Below are positions 24,770 through 34,541 of a stretch of 64,000 nt of DNA, piece after piece. The stretch spans positions 62,001 to 126,000 of the forward strand of contig NZ_RBZP01000006.1 in NCBI RefSeq assembly GCF_003628505.1. Reading direction: 5' to 3'. The number at the start of each line of letters is the position of its first letter. Within the stretch, counting starts at the first letter, position 1. The translations under genes were made by a program, and so were the position numbers. Below the pieces are notes generated by a model, which worked only from the letters and a program-made list of their open reading frames with translations, was not told the DNA's origin and searched no databases. The DNA comes from Oceanobacillus halophilus. GTDB lineage: Bacteria > Bacillota > Bacilli > Bacillales > Amphibacillaceae.

Positions 24770-26542
24770 TTACATAACTGACCTCTTCCATTTATCCTCA
24801 GTCTTTGCTAATTTTCCATTGCTTATTGTAAACACAATATCGCAATTTTCTATCGTACTTAGTCGATGAGCAATAATAATCAATGTTTTTTCACCCTTCA
24901 ATCCATCTATCGCCCTCATAATGTCTCGTTCAGTTTCATTATCCAAAGCTGATGTTGCCTCATCCATAAATAATATTTCAGGATTATGGTATATTGCCCT
25001 AGCAATTCCGATTCTCTGACGTTGACCACCAGAAAGTCTTACCCCTCTTTCTCCAACTGATGTTTCCAATTGATCAGGAAGTGCTTCTACAAACTCTTTT
25101 AATTGTGCCTGTTCTAGCGCTCTCCATACTGCTTCATCATCAATCTGCCCCTCCTTGATTCCAAAAGCAACATTGCCACGGATGGTATCATCGGTTAAAA
25201 ATATGAACTGTGGAATATAACCTATTTTTTGCTGCCATAATGATTTGTCAGCGTATATACTTTTACCATCTATTAAAATACTTCCTGTTTCTGGCTTAAA
25301 CAGTCCAAGGATAATATCTACAAGCGTTGTTTTACCGGCACCAGACTCCCCGATAAATGCGACCGATTGGCCAATTGGAATAGTAAGAGAAACACCCTTC
25401 ACTGAATACTTCTTCTGATTAGGATAACGAAAGGATACTTCATTTAATTTTATGGAATCGACAAATGATCTTTTTCCTTGATTAATCACTGCTGTATCAA
25501 TACGTCCAATATTTGGAGATTCATCTTTATTCATAAATAAATCCTCATAGACTACAGCTAATGCTGGTTGACTGTAACGAATCGTTGTTATTAATGACAC
25601 AATACGGGTAATAGAAGGCATTAATCGAAATGCTGCCATCGCAAATAGTGCCATTGTTGAAATAAGTTGTGTTGTACTTGTACCCTGGAAAACGATAATT
25701 AGCATCGTTACAAGAACAATCGATACTAATATTGTTTCTATGAATAACCTTGGTATTAGTTCTAACATTTTCATATATCTGCTGTTGTTCGCCTTAATTT
25801 GACTTTGACCAGTGTAGGATTTGATAAAAAAATTCTCTTTACCTGATACTTTAACTTCTTTACTTGCTCCTAACCCCTGATTAACCCATTTAATCATCGT
25901 TCCACTTACTTTTTGTTGTTCTCTACCTAAACTACTAATTTTTTTACGGAGAAATGCGAAAAATAGAATGACACTTCCTCCTAACAAAATAGAAGCCACC
26001 ATCGATGCTACTGGTGCTGTTACCAGTAATAATATTAATATACAGGTAGTGACAAGGACTTCTGTAAATAATTGAAATCCCGACATGATGACCCCCTGAA
26101 ATACCTTAGATACTTCTCCATTTACATTACGGAGTAAATCTGCTGTATTTCGTTGCAAATGAAAAGTATATGGTTTTGTTAAATATTCTTTAAATAAATC
26201 ACGGGATAACTTCACTTGCTGATTTAAGATAACTCTGAATTGGACATAGTTGAATAAGAGTAAGTAAAGATTCTTACAAACAAATACTATCAACAACATT
26301 ACAACGGAAAATATGACAAATGTTGTTGTTGATTGGAAGGAAAACATTATATATATATAGGATAAAATTGCTTGTTCATGAATGACACTAGGATTTGTTA
26401 TTATCCCTACGAAAGGTACAATCAACCCTATTCCTATCGTTTCAAATAAGGCAGCTACTATCATCATAAAGAATAGAATGATTAACTTCTTCTTTTCCCT
26501 TTTATTGAAAAGAGTTAATAATTTTTTAACTACATTTTTCAA
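24770..26542 (-). CDS. ABC half-transporter, PglK/MsbA-like (flippase or exporter)
   Basis: 590 residues: six membrane helices in residues 15-310, then an ATPase with GESGAGKTT, QKIGYIPQFIFLTDD, LSGGQRQR, EILFMDEATSALDNETERD and IIIAHRLSTI, all intact. TTG start with AAGGAG 8 bases away. No Wzx/EpsK-type flippase gene is present in this eps operon, while an EpsG-type polymerase is. A PglK-like ABC transporter can flip lipid-linked oligosaccharides, so it may take that job. Alternatively it exports the NRPS product encoded just downstream. Sequence alone does not decide. Confidence 0.85.
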   Translation of the reverse strand: MKNVVKKLLTLFNKREKKKLIILFFMMIVAALFETIGIGLIVPFVGIITNPSVIHEQAILSYIYIMFSFQSTTTFVIFSVVMLLIVFVCKNLYLLLFNYVQFRVILNQQVKLSRDLFKEYLTKPYTFHLQRNTADLLRNVNGEVSKVFQGVIMSGFQLFTEVLVTTCILILLLVTAPVASMVASILLGGSVILFFAFLRKKISSLGREQQKVSGTMIKWVNQGLGASKEVKVSGKENFFIKSYTGQSQIKANNSRYMKMLELIPRLFIETILVSIVLVTMLIIVFQGTSTTQLISTMALFAMAAFRLMPSITRIVSLITTIRYSQPALAVVYEDLFMNKDESPNIGRIDTAVINQGKRSFVDSIKLNEVSFRYPNQKKYSVKGVSLTIPIGQSVAFIGESGAGKTTLVDIILGLFKPETGSILIDGKSIYADKSLWQQKIGYIPQFIFLTDDTIRGNVAFGIKEGQIDDEAVWRALEQAQLKEFVEALPDQLETSVGERGVRLSGGQRQRIGIARAIYHNPEILFMDEATSALDNETERDIMRAIDGLKGEKTLIIIAHRLSTIENCDIVFTISNGKLAKTEDKWKRSVM

Positions 26543-26557
26543 TGTTTTCTCTCCTTT

Positions 26558-27748
26558 CTAATTTATATAACGAAGCAATTTTTCAACTTCAATAGTTGTA
26601 TCCAATTCATTGTTAGATAAATTAATAACTAATTTATTTTGTTTTATAGGGTCTTTAATAATAGATTTAATTTGCTCATATAACTCATCTTCACTGATTT
26701 CTACAATCCAACCATTATGTCCATTAATGATTTGCTCATGGGCTCCAATAAAATCAGTTGTTACTATTGGCTTATTTAGACATTTGGCCTCTGCTAACGT
26801 TAGACAATAACCTTCATGTCTGGATGGTTGAACGTAAATGTCTGACCTTTCCATATATGGGAAAGGATTGGTTTTAGCACCCAATAAAATAAAGTCATTT
26901 ATTAAATCATACTCTTTAATTAACTGTTCATACAGTTTCCTTTGATTCCCGTCCCCAACACAATACCACCTTACTTCATATCCATTTTGTCTTAGTCTAG
27001 ATAAAACTTTAATAGCAATATCCTGTCCTTTTTCTCTGGAAAACCTACCAACAGTTACAATCCTAATTCCTTCATAATTTTCATCAAAATCAACTTTTTC
27101 TTTTGACATTTCTTTAATTATCTTTTTAGAAAGGATATTCATAAATACCTCTGTCTTATTTTCCATAGCAGGTATCTTTTCTACTAGTTTCTTTTGTGCT
27201 TCTTTTGAGACAGCGAAAACTTTATCAAACTTTTTATATAACTTGTTATACAGTTTTTCATTAATCATATGTTTGGAAACGTCAAAATGAACCCAGGATA
27301 ATTTCCTTTTAGCAGTTACTCTATTCGCTATAAAATAATCAATTATATCGGTTGGTCCCTGATAGGAAATAGCAACATCATATTCCTCTATGTGCTGTGG
27401 AATAACTTTAAAAATATTTTTATAAAATATGTACCTATCTTTAAATAACTTTTCAGAGAGAATGTATGAGCTTACGAATGAAGGGATCTTGAAAAACTCT
27501 CTGTTGTTCCAATAATCCCTTACCGTCATGTATGGTGACTGTATAATAGTCGGTTTTACCTTTTTATACCATGTTACTTCCTCTACCTTTATCCAATCAG
27601 GGACATACTCTATAAAGCCACCCTTTTTTTCAAGCAATAGTATAGTAATATCATACTTTTCTTTTGGTATAACTGACAGAAGGGATAATAGAGATTTTTC
27701 TACACCACCAATATTCATACTGCTTAACATAAATAACACTTTCTTCAT
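26558..27748 (-). CDS. Glycosyltransferase family 4
   Basis: 396 residues, GT-B fold. N-terminus MKKVLFMLSSMNIGGVEKSL (acceptor-side GGxEKSL motif). The C-terminal half has GIRIVTVGRFSREKGQDIA and the donor site VQPSRHEGYCLTLAEAK (E-x7-E). It adds an NDP-sugar to the growing exopolysaccharide unit at the membrane face. Closely similar to the gene products at 29.5-30.7 kb and, less, 30.8-32.0 and 36.8-38.0 kb, so probably a duplication series. ATG at 27748 with GGAGGGG 6 bases upstream. Confidence 0.88.
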   Translation of the reverse strand: MKKVLFMLSSMNIGGVEKSLLSLLSVIPKEKYDITILLLEKKGGFIEYVPDWIKVEEVTWYKKVKPTIIQSPYMTVRDYWNNREFFKIPSFVSSYILSEKLFKDRYIFYKNIFKVIPQHIEEYDVAISYQGPTDIIDYFIANRVTAKRKLSWVHFDVSKHMINEKLYNKLYKKFDKVFAVSKEAQKKLVEKIPAMENKTEVFMNILSKKIIKEMSKEKVDFDENYEGIRIVTVGRFSREKGQDIAIKVLSRLRQNGYEVRWYCVGDGNQRKLYEQLIKEYDLINDFILLGAKTNPFPYMERSDIYVQPSRHEGYCLTLAEAKCLNKPIVTTDFIGAHEQIINGHNGWIVEISEDELYEQIKSIIKDPIKQNKLVINLSNNELDTTIEVEKLLRYIN

Positions 27749-27834
27749 CTCTAACCCCTCCATCTTTTAATAAGCTTTAATCTGACCAGCACTTGCACTT
27801 CTAATAGATTCTCGGCTATTCTCAATCTTGAATT

Positions 27835-28335
27835 TCATAATTTTACTACTAAATATTTACCTATGCTAATTTCATTCAACAAATATGCAGTAGTGATAAT
27901 AGATGAAAGCATATTTAATAGGAAGACTATAAAAGAATAGCTAAATATATTCATAAAATCCGGCGGTTCTACATATAGAAATACTAAAAAGAAAAATTCA
28001 TTTAACAAGAAAATGCTAAATGAATAATTACTAATTGTTATTATTAATTTTGGAGTCTTTTTAACCTTGGATGATAAATACATAAATAAAAATATCATAG
28101 AAGCAGCATATAATAACATATCTACTCGTTTTGAACTTTGGTCAATTAAAAAGAACTTATTCATAAGCAACGTACAAACTAATAGCACAAACGGCATCAA
28201 GAATACTATCTTTTTATATTTACTTAAAAAGGCTAAAACAGTGTTTCCAATTTGCAGTGCATGACCAAATGTTACAGCTAGACAAGCGATGCACCTGAGC
28301 CAAAAGACTTCATTTATCAAGTGACCAGTTTTCAT
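27835..28335 (-). pseudogene. Acyltransferase-3 remnant with internal deletion
   Basis: 166 residues where the family has about 340. It begins like an intact acyltransferase-3 (NEVFWLRCIACLAVTFGHALQ, with the conserved His in FGH) and has a good ribosome-binding site. After about 30 residues it jumps to what looks like the last membrane helices of the family (VFLMPFVLLVC, YSFSIFLLNEFFFLVF). The middle, with the conserved Arg and other catalytic residues, is missing, yet the frame stays open. Intact members O-acetylate cell-surface sugars. An unusual short membrane protein is the alternative. Confidence 0.6.
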
Positions 28336-28363
28336 TTTTAATCCCTCAATTTACGTGGATTTT

Positions 28364-29506
28364 TTATCTCCAAACGATTCTTCTCATCTTCAGATAATTA
28401 GCTGCAAGCTTTGAATATACCGGAGTTTTAAAATTTAGTTTTACCATTTCTTCATAAATTTCTTGCATATAATCATCAGAATCACGATATGCTAGAATTT
28501 TAGCTATATATTTATCCCTTCTCTTATAATAATTATCAAGGTTGAATATAGATGAAAACTCCTTTAACTTCCCTAAAACCTCTATAGTAAATAGCGTTCT
28601 TACACACTTTTCACAGCCACCACAATTAACCCCATCAACAATACAAACATTGAGATACTTTTCTGCTGGTTTATATTGTGAAACAACCCTTGTTTTTTCT
28701 ACTCTCGTCTCGTATGGGTTTGTTGAAAAGAAACTAAGATTTTCTGTTGATAGCATGCTCATATTAAAAACGTCATAATGACCAGGGCTTCCTGGTTTTA
28801 ATTCAAAATACTTCAATGAGTATGCCGATGAATAATAATAGACATGAAAAAGCTTCTGTAGTGCCAGTGTTGCAGAAATATTTCGATATGAATGTGTCTC
28901 ATAAAACCCCATGTGTAAAATCTCACTAATATTTGAGTCTACTGTAATCAAATCTATTCCCAGTTCATCTGCACATGGTTTCACTAAGTTTACACGCTTT
29001 TTAAATAAGGATCTTGCATTAGCTCCACCTAAAGTTCCATTCGATCCAACATTATAAAATGTAAAATGGGAGATTTTATAATCATTAGGACATTCGCCTG
29101 CTAAATGACTGCATATCGTTGTAAACGTATCTACTCCGCAAGAAAGTCCTGTACCCACACCCCCAGCATTTGTCAAGGGATCAGCTACCAAATTATCACA
29201 GTGTATCTTAATTGGTGTATATCCACGAACTTCAGCTGTCAATGGTAAAAGGTGCATATTTAACGTATAATAAAGTCTTTCCGAAATAGATCCTAAAACT
29301 TGAATATCATATCCCTTTTTGAATGCTAATAAAAACAGTCCCACGACAAAGGCATCTACTCTTTCAACAGTCAGATAATCACGATACTTATTTTCCACCT
29401 CATACCAAAGGATGTCACTACTACCATCCATTTCAAATGTAGACTGCAATTTTACCCCTTCATCGGTTTCCACTATTTCTGGACTATGTATTGTTAACAT
29501 ACTCAT
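28364..29506 (-). CDS. PP-loop (QueC/asparagine-synthetase-like) protein of unknown substrate
   Basis: 380 residues. A nucleotide-binding PP-loop-like motif GTGLSCGVDTFTTI lies near residue 125 (Cys where SGGxDS has Gly). A zinc-type cluster VNCGGCEKCVRTLF follows near 310, as in QueC. This pairing indicates an ATP-dependent amidating or adenylating enzyme. Such proteins occur in some polysaccharide clusters without a proven role; amidation of a sugar acid is one possibility. The start at 29506 has AGGAGG 10 bases upstream; an earlier ATG touches the Shine-Dalgarno. It lies between two glycosyltransferase genes. Confidence 0.6.
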   Translation of the reverse strand: MSMLTIHSPEIVETDEGVKLQSTFEMDGSSDILWYEVENKYRDYLTVERVDAFVVGLFLLAFKKGYDIQVLGSISERLYYTLNMHLLPLTAEVRGYTPIKIHCDNLVADPLTNAGGVGTGLSCGVDTFTTICSHLAGECPNDYKISHFTFYNVGSNGTLGGANARSLFKKRVNLVKPCADELGIDLITVDSNISEILHMGFYETHSYRNISATLALQKLFHVYYYSSAYSLKYFELKPGSPGHYDVFNMSMLSTENLSFFSTNPYETRVEKTRVVSQYKPAEKYLNVCIVDGVNCGGCEKCVRTLFTIEVLGKLKEFSSIFNLDNYYKRRDKYIAKILAYRDSDDYMQEIYEEMVKLNFKTPVYSKLAANYLKMRRIVWR

Positions 29507-29546
29507 TTTTATCATTCCTCCTTATCCCATCAATTATAGATAACAC

Positions 29547-30734
29547 TTAAACAAGACGATAAATCTTCTCCATCTCAAACTTATTATTATGTGTCTCTTT
29601 TGATAAGTTGGAACTAAATTCACGACATTGTTTTGGATGGTTAATTAATTCCTTTACTGCCTGATAAATGTCAAACTCATCCACATTGACAATAATACCT
29701 GTTTCATTGTTTTTAATTTGCTCTATTGCCCCTATGAAATTAGTCGTTACAATCGGCTTTCTAAGAGCCCTAGCTTCGGCTAATGTAATACAATAACCTT
29801 CATGTTTAGAAGGCTGTACATATATGTCACAATCTTTTATATATTGGTATGGATTAGGATCCTCTCCTAATAAAATGAAGTGTTCATTTAAATGTAAGTT
29901 ATCTATCATCTCCTCATACCTTATTCTGGAATCCCCCTCCCCAACGCAGTACCATCTAATATTAAATCCATTCTCAATTAATTTTGAACATGCCTTTATG
30001 GCTAGATCTTGGCCTTTTTCAACCGTTAGTCTACCAACCGTTACTATTCGAATACCATTAAAATCATCTTGAAATCCTTTTCCTTCTATTGCAGCTTCAG
30101 TAATCAAATTTGCTGATATTAAATTAAAAAAGACCTCGGTTTTATGCTTTAAAACAGGCAACTGATTTATTACCTTCTCTTTTCCTTCATTCGAAACGAC
30201 AAAAATTTTATCGAACCTTTTATAAACTTTGGCAGCAAAATATTTATTAAAGCCTATTTTAGTAATATCGAAGTGAATCCATTGGACTTTCTTTTTAGCA
30301 TTCACTTTTGTTGCAATAAAATAGCTTATGAGATCCATTGGACCAGCATAAGCAACTGCAATGTCAAATTTTGTTTTCATGACAGGTACATTCTTTAATA
30401 AATAAAAATAGAATATACTTCTTTCCTTCCTTAGCTTAGAAAGTAGATGGAGAATAATTATGCTACATGCACTTATTACCTTACCTTTCTCCATTGTCTT
30501 CCAAGCTACTTTTAACGGAGGGTTATTTACCATATCTCTTATATCGTCGTAGAGACTTACATATTCTATATGGACATGATTTGGAATCAAATCTAAGAAC
30601 CCTCCATACTTTTCTAACATTAATATGGTTACTTCAAAGTTCTCTTTTGGGAGCTCAGCTATCATATTAAGTAGGGCCTTTTCCGTTCCACCAACATTCA
30701 TATTTATGATCATAAATACAACTTTTTTCTTCAT
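29547..30734 (-). CDS. Glycosyltransferase family 4
   Basis: 395 residues. N-terminus MKKKVVFMIINMNVGGTEKA, then FNGIRIVTVGRLTVEKGQDL and donor motif VQPSKHEGYCITLAEAR. Very similar in layout and motifs to the 26.6-27.7 kb product (shared HEGYCxTLAEA, PIVTTxFIGAxEQI), so the two are likely paralogues by tandem duplication with later insertion of other genes between them. Ribosome-binding site weak (GCGAG). Confidence 0.88.
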   Translation of the reverse strand: MKKKVVFMIINMNVGGTEKALLNMIAELPKENFEVTILMLEKYGGFLDLIPNHVHIEYVSLYDDIRDMVNNPPLKVAWKTMEKGKVISACSIIILHLLSKLRKERSIFYFYLLKNVPVMKTKFDIAVAYAGPMDLISYFIATKVNAKKKVQWIHFDITKIGFNKYFAAKVYKRFDKIFVVSNEGKEKVINQLPVLKHKTEVFFNLISANLITEAAIEGKGFQDDFNGIRIVTVGRLTVEKGQDLAIKACSKLIENGFNIRWYCVGEGDSRIRYEEMIDNLHLNEHFILLGEDPNPYQYIKDCDIYVQPSKHEGYCITLAEARALRKPIVTTNFIGAIEQIKNNETGIIVNVDEFDIYQAVKELINHPKQCREFSSNLSKETHNNKFEMEKIYRLV

Positions 30735-30761
30735 TTAGTTTATCTCGCTTTCATATAGATA

Positions 30762-31952
30762 TTAACCGATTAACTGATAAAACTTTGATATTTCCTCGAT
30801 ATTTCCTTTCTTCTCGTTATGTAAGTAATCAATGATACTTTGTTTTAATTCATGATCATTTATCAGTTTCAAAATTCCATCACATATTGCCTCAGCATTC
30901 ATATCAACAACAAGACCATTTTTCCCATGAATCATTTGATTATACACTGCATCAAATCTAGTTGTAACTACTGGGATATTTAGCATTCTTGCCTCAGCAA
31001 TTGCTAGGCCAAAGCCCTCAAACTTGGATGTTTGTACGTATATATCAGTATTTTTGAAGAATGAATATGGATTTGCTTCTACTCCTAGCAAAATAAAATG
31101 ACCTGCTAAATCAAATTTTTCAATTAATTCCTCAATCTCATTTTTCAATGGGCCTTTTCCTAATACATACCATCTAAAATTTATCCCTTTTTCTTTAAGC
31201 CTTAAACATGCCTTTAGTGCAAGATCATAACCCTTTTGGTTTGCTAATCTTCCAACAGTTAAAATTCTTAACCCATCAAAAGAATCCTTATAGCTATTCC
31301 CTATACTTGCCATACTGGAAATAAATTTGGGATTATTTACATCGTATATAATATTAATTTTATTTTCATAATTAGGGAAAGATTCTAGTAATGTTTCTTT
31401 CGTTGAATCAGATACAGCAACTATTTTTTCATATTGATCATAAAATCCTTTTTGAAACCCCTTTTCCATTTCATTTAGTCGATAACTAACATTCACCCAT
31501 GCAAATTTTTTTCTTGCTTTAACTTTTTCCGCAACATAATATGTTGGAACGCCTTGCGCATAACTAATTGCAACATCATATACCTTTGGATTAGTTTCGA
31601 TTACACTAGAAACACTTTGCCAATAAATTATGGCCTTTTGTGGATTGCTATATTTTTTTTTGCGAATTCGAGTTGAATATTTAAGTCTGGAAGCGAGCAT
31701 TTTGAACTTACGCTTCGTTATAGCATATTTTAATGCTTCCTTTAAGGTCTTCTTCACAAAATTAGTATATTTTAAGGGTTTAAGAATTGTAACTTCCTCT
31801 GGGACTAATTCTTCTAATGGATACCCGTGCGCAAACAATTGCAGGTCAACAGAATATCTTGAGTAATCCAACATGGATAAAAGCGTAACTAAGCTTTTCT
31901 CCGCACCTGCAGTATCCAATGAATCAATCACGAATAAAAGTTTTTTCTTCAT
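30762..31952 (-). CDS. Glycosyltransferase family 4
   Basis: 396 residues. N-terminus MKKKLLFVIDSLDTAGAEKS, donor half with LRILTVGRLANQKGYDLAL and VQTSKFEGFGLAIAEAR. Third member of the GGxEKSL-type series in this operon but more diverged in the donor site. ATG at 31952 with AAGGGGTGAT upstream; an in-frame codon at 31976 has no ribosome-binding site. Confidence 0.87.
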   Translation of the reverse strand: MKKKLLFVIDSLDTAGAEKSLVTLLSMLDYSRYSVDLQLFAHGYPLEELVPEEVTILKPLKYTNFVKKTLKEALKYAITKRKFKMLASRLKYSTRIRKKKYSNPQKAIIYWQSVSSVIETNPKVYDVAISYAQGVPTYYVAEKVKARKKFAWVNVSYRLNEMEKGFQKGFYDQYEKIVAVSDSTKETLLESFPNYENKINIIYDVNNPKFISSMASIGNSYKDSFDGLRILTVGRLANQKGYDLALKACLRLKEKGINFRWYVLGKGPLKNEIEELIEKFDLAGHFILLGVEANPYSFFKNTDIYVQTSKFEGFGLAIAEARMLNIPVVTTRFDAVYNQMIHGKNGLVVDMNAEAICDGILKLINDHELKQSIIDYLHNEKKGNIEEISKFYQLIG

Positions 31953-31988
31953 TTTAATCACCCCTTTTATATCCATTTGAACCCTTTT

Positions 31989-33080
31989 TCATGCTAAAAA
32001 TACATCTAATTTTTCAAATTGTTTATCAGCATTTAGAAAAACTTTACTATTATTAAATGTATTATTTTTTATTGCCTCTACTACACTTTCTACACTTAGG
32101 TTTTCTATATCTTTTATATGGCAACAAACCTTATTCATTTTTAAATCCACTAATAAGTTATATGTTTTTTCATTATATATAATTGGAAAGAATGGCTGAT
32201 TATTTAACATTGCTAAAATAACCGAGTGAAATCTTGTTCCTATTATTATTTGACACGATTTAAACTCTCTTAAAAAAGTTTCTATATTCCCATCATAATT
32301 AAATACCTGTAAATCAGAAGAAAAATTAGAATTAATATTTTCTTTTATGAAGTTAATTACTTTTAAATCACCCTCATTATCACAAAATGAGAATAATTTT
32401 ATTTTGTAGCCTTGGTTAATATAGTCTTCTATTAAGCTGATTACCTTATCATTATATGGCTCATAGTATTCCTTTAATCCTTCCAGTTTTTCTAAATCAA
32501 TAATAGAAAACCCAATTGACTTTTCATTAGTTCGCTTGACCTTTGACCCTAAAGAAAAAGCAATATCCGGAGCTAATCTTACATTGTCAAGGTCCTTAAA
32601 AATAGTATATGAATAAGTATCCCTAAAACAAATATCATCATATTCATAAAATAATTCCTTATATTCTTCAATAAATTGCTCATCCTTATATGGCCCAAAA
32701 TTAGCACCTAATACAAATGCCTTTTTTCCTAGTTTTTTAAATTTCCTTAAAAGGTATTCCCTTTCACTTAACTTTAACTTCCATGCAGGACTTTGCATAA
32801 AGATTGATCCACCAATATTTATGAATGCATCATATTTTTTATAGCTAAGAAATAAATCATTTAACAAATAGAAGGGATTATAATTATGGTTTCTAAAATT
32901 GAGCCCCCTGTATAAATACGTAATTTTAACATTACGGTAATTTTCGAAAATACGTTTATAATTTCTGTTTGCAGTTAATAAATCCCATTCTACATTCGGA
33001 TACCTGTCAAATAATATTTTCAAAAATAAATCGTCACCTAAATTTTTTGCAAAGTATGCACATACTAATATCTTCTTCAC
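31989..33080 (-). CDS. Polysaccharide pyruvyl transferase family protein
   Basis: 363 residues. The start MKKILVCAYFAKNLGDDLFL (GTG start, AGGAGA 8 bases upstream) and later AFVLGANFGPYKDEQF and IGTRFHSVILAMLNNQPFFP are the PS_pyruv_trans pattern, which includes B. subtilis EpsI and EpsO. It transfers pyruvate from PEP to a sugar hydroxyl, giving the polymer a negative charge. Only one such gene is in this operon. Confidence 0.85.
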   Translation of the reverse strand: MKKILVCAYFAKNLGDDLFLKILFDRYPNVEWDLLTANRNYKRIFENYRNVKITYLYRGLNFRNHNYNPFYLLNDLFLSYKKYDAFINIGGSIFMQSPAWKLKLSEREYLLRKFKKLGKKAFVLGANFGPYKDEQFIEEYKELFYEYDDICFRDTYSYTIFKDLDNVRLAPDIAFSLGSKVKRTNEKSIGFSIIDLEKLEGLKEYYEPYNDKVISLIEDYINQGYKIKLFSFCDNEGDLKVINFIKENINSNFSSDLQVFNYDGNIETFLREFKSCQIIIGTRFHSVILAMLNNQPFFPIIYNEKTYNLLVDLKMNKVCCHIKDIENLSVESVVEAIKNNTFNNSKVFLNADKQFEKLDVFLA

Positions 33081-33105
33081 TATTCAATTCTCCTAACCAC
33101 ATTTT

Positions 33106-34107
33106 TCATCTAAAGTTAAACACTTCTCTAATCGGAATTATATTTTTGATTTGATGAGAAAGGAAAAATAAGCGTATGTTAAAATGAACGATTGTGATAA
33201 GTAATTTGCACTTAAGGGATAACTTGGAATTTTTAATAATTTCTTTATAGTATTTACGTATGTATTTCTTAATTACATACACGTATCCAAATTTTTCCCT
33301 TTTTCCTGAAACTTGATAAAGAATGGCATAAATATTGTCTATACACCCATAAGTAAAAGTAGCTATAAATTCATTTGCTAGTTGTGGATAATTTTTATTC
33401 ATAAAAGTTAATATTTCATCCCATCCAATAAAAGCATCTAATCGTTCTTTATAATATTTAGATGTTAATATACTATTTTTCTGTTTCACGTAGATATATC
33501 CAATGTAATTAATATAACTAGCTTTACATGAATTAGAAAAAAGTTTATACGTAGTTGATAAATCTTCATGTATTCTCCCATCAGGAAAGCAAATATTTTT
33601 GAAACAGATTCTTTTAAATAGTTTGTTACATAAAGAAAACCTATATAAATTACCTTTAAAAAGTTCATACATTGCTTCTTGGTTATCCAATTCTTTTATA
33701 TAAATTTTATCAATACTTTCGTTTATCAGTTCCCCATCAATTTCCCGACCTAATTTACAAATAGCAATGTCACTCTCTGTTTCTTGGCACAATTGATATA
33801 AAGTTTCATACATCTTTTCCTCAATGTAATCATCCCCATCAACAAAACCAATGTATTCACCTTTTGCTTCTTGAATACCAATATTCCTTGCCGAACTAAC
33901 TCCTCCGTATAGCTTGTGTATTACTTTTACCCTACTATCCTTCTTAGCATACTTATCACAAATAACTCCACTGCTATCCTTTGAACCGTCATTCACAACA
34001 ATCACTTCGAAACCAGTAAAGGTTTGTGCCAAAATGCTATCTAAACATTTTTCTAAGTATGGTTCTAAATTATAGACCGGAACAATAATACTTATTGCTG
34101 GATTCAT
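33106..34107 (-). CDS. Glycosyltransferase family 2
   Basis: 333 residues, GT-A fold. N-terminal SIIVPVYNLEPYLEKCLDSI, VIVVNDGSKDSSGVICDKYA and the DxD site FVDGDDYIEEKMYE. C-terminal 100 residues are basic and helical. Related to EpsH/EpsJ of B. subtilis. Good ribosome-binding site GTGGGGG. Confidence 0.88.
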   Translation of the reverse strand: MNPAISIIVPVYNLEPYLEKCLDSILAQTFTGFEVIVVNDGSKDSSGVICDKYAKKDSRVKVIHKLYGGVSSARNIGIQEAKGEYIGFVDGDDYIEEKMYETLYQLCQETESDIAICKLGREIDGELINESIDKIYIKELDNQEAMYELFKGNLYRFSLCNKLFKRICFKNICFPDGRIHEDLSTTYKLFSNSCKASYINYIGYIYVKQKNSILTSKYYKERLDAFIGWDEILTFMNKNYPQLANEFIATFTYGCIDNIYAILYQVSGKREKFGYVYVIKKYIRKYYKEIIKNSKLSLKCKLLITIVHFNIRLFFLSHQIKNIIPIREVFNFR

Positions 34108-34124
34108 CTATAATCCCCCACTTC

Positions 34125-34541
34125 TTATAACCTAATTTTCTCCTTCACAATAGTTGAAGAAACACCATCCGTATAAGGAAAGTAAACAATCTCCACTCCA
34201 ACTTCCTTAAACTTCTCTTCCAATTCATTAAAAAGAGCACTTCCTTTCCAATCATCTCCTACAAATAAGACGTCAAAAGGTAAGTGCTCCCATGCTTTAT
34301 ATTTATTTCTATTTACTTGTGGTACTACTTTATCCACATACCTGATCCCTTCTACAATTTCCTTTCTCTCTTCAAACGGTATTACTGGTTGTTTATTTTT
34401 ATAATTCCTTACAAGTTCATCCGTACTAACACCAACAATTAGATAGTTACAGTATTCCTTTGCTTTCTTTAAAATATTTAGATGGCCGACGTGAAATAAA
34501 TCAAATACACCTGTGGTATACCCTATATTATACCGCCTCAT
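34125..34541 (-). CDS. Glycerol-3-phosphate cytidylyltransferase-like (TagD family)
   Basis: 138 residues. Motifs GVFDLFHVGHLNIL (HxGH nucleotide-binding) and DGVSSTIVKEKI (STx at the C-terminus) define the cytidylyltransferase family that makes CDP-glycerol or a relative. ATG at 34541 overlaps the end of the TagB-like gene by 14 bases and has AAAGGAG 8 bases away. The tagB/tagD pairing indicates a phosphoglycerol-type donor made and used within this operon. Confidence 0.87.
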   Translation of the reverse strand: MRRYNIGYTTGVFDLFHVGHLNILKKAKEYCNYLIVGVSTDELVRNYKNKQPVIPFEERKEIVEGIRYVDKVVPQVNRNKYKAWEHLPFDVLFVGDDWKGSALFNELEEKFKEVGVEIVYFPYTDGVSSTIVKEKIRL

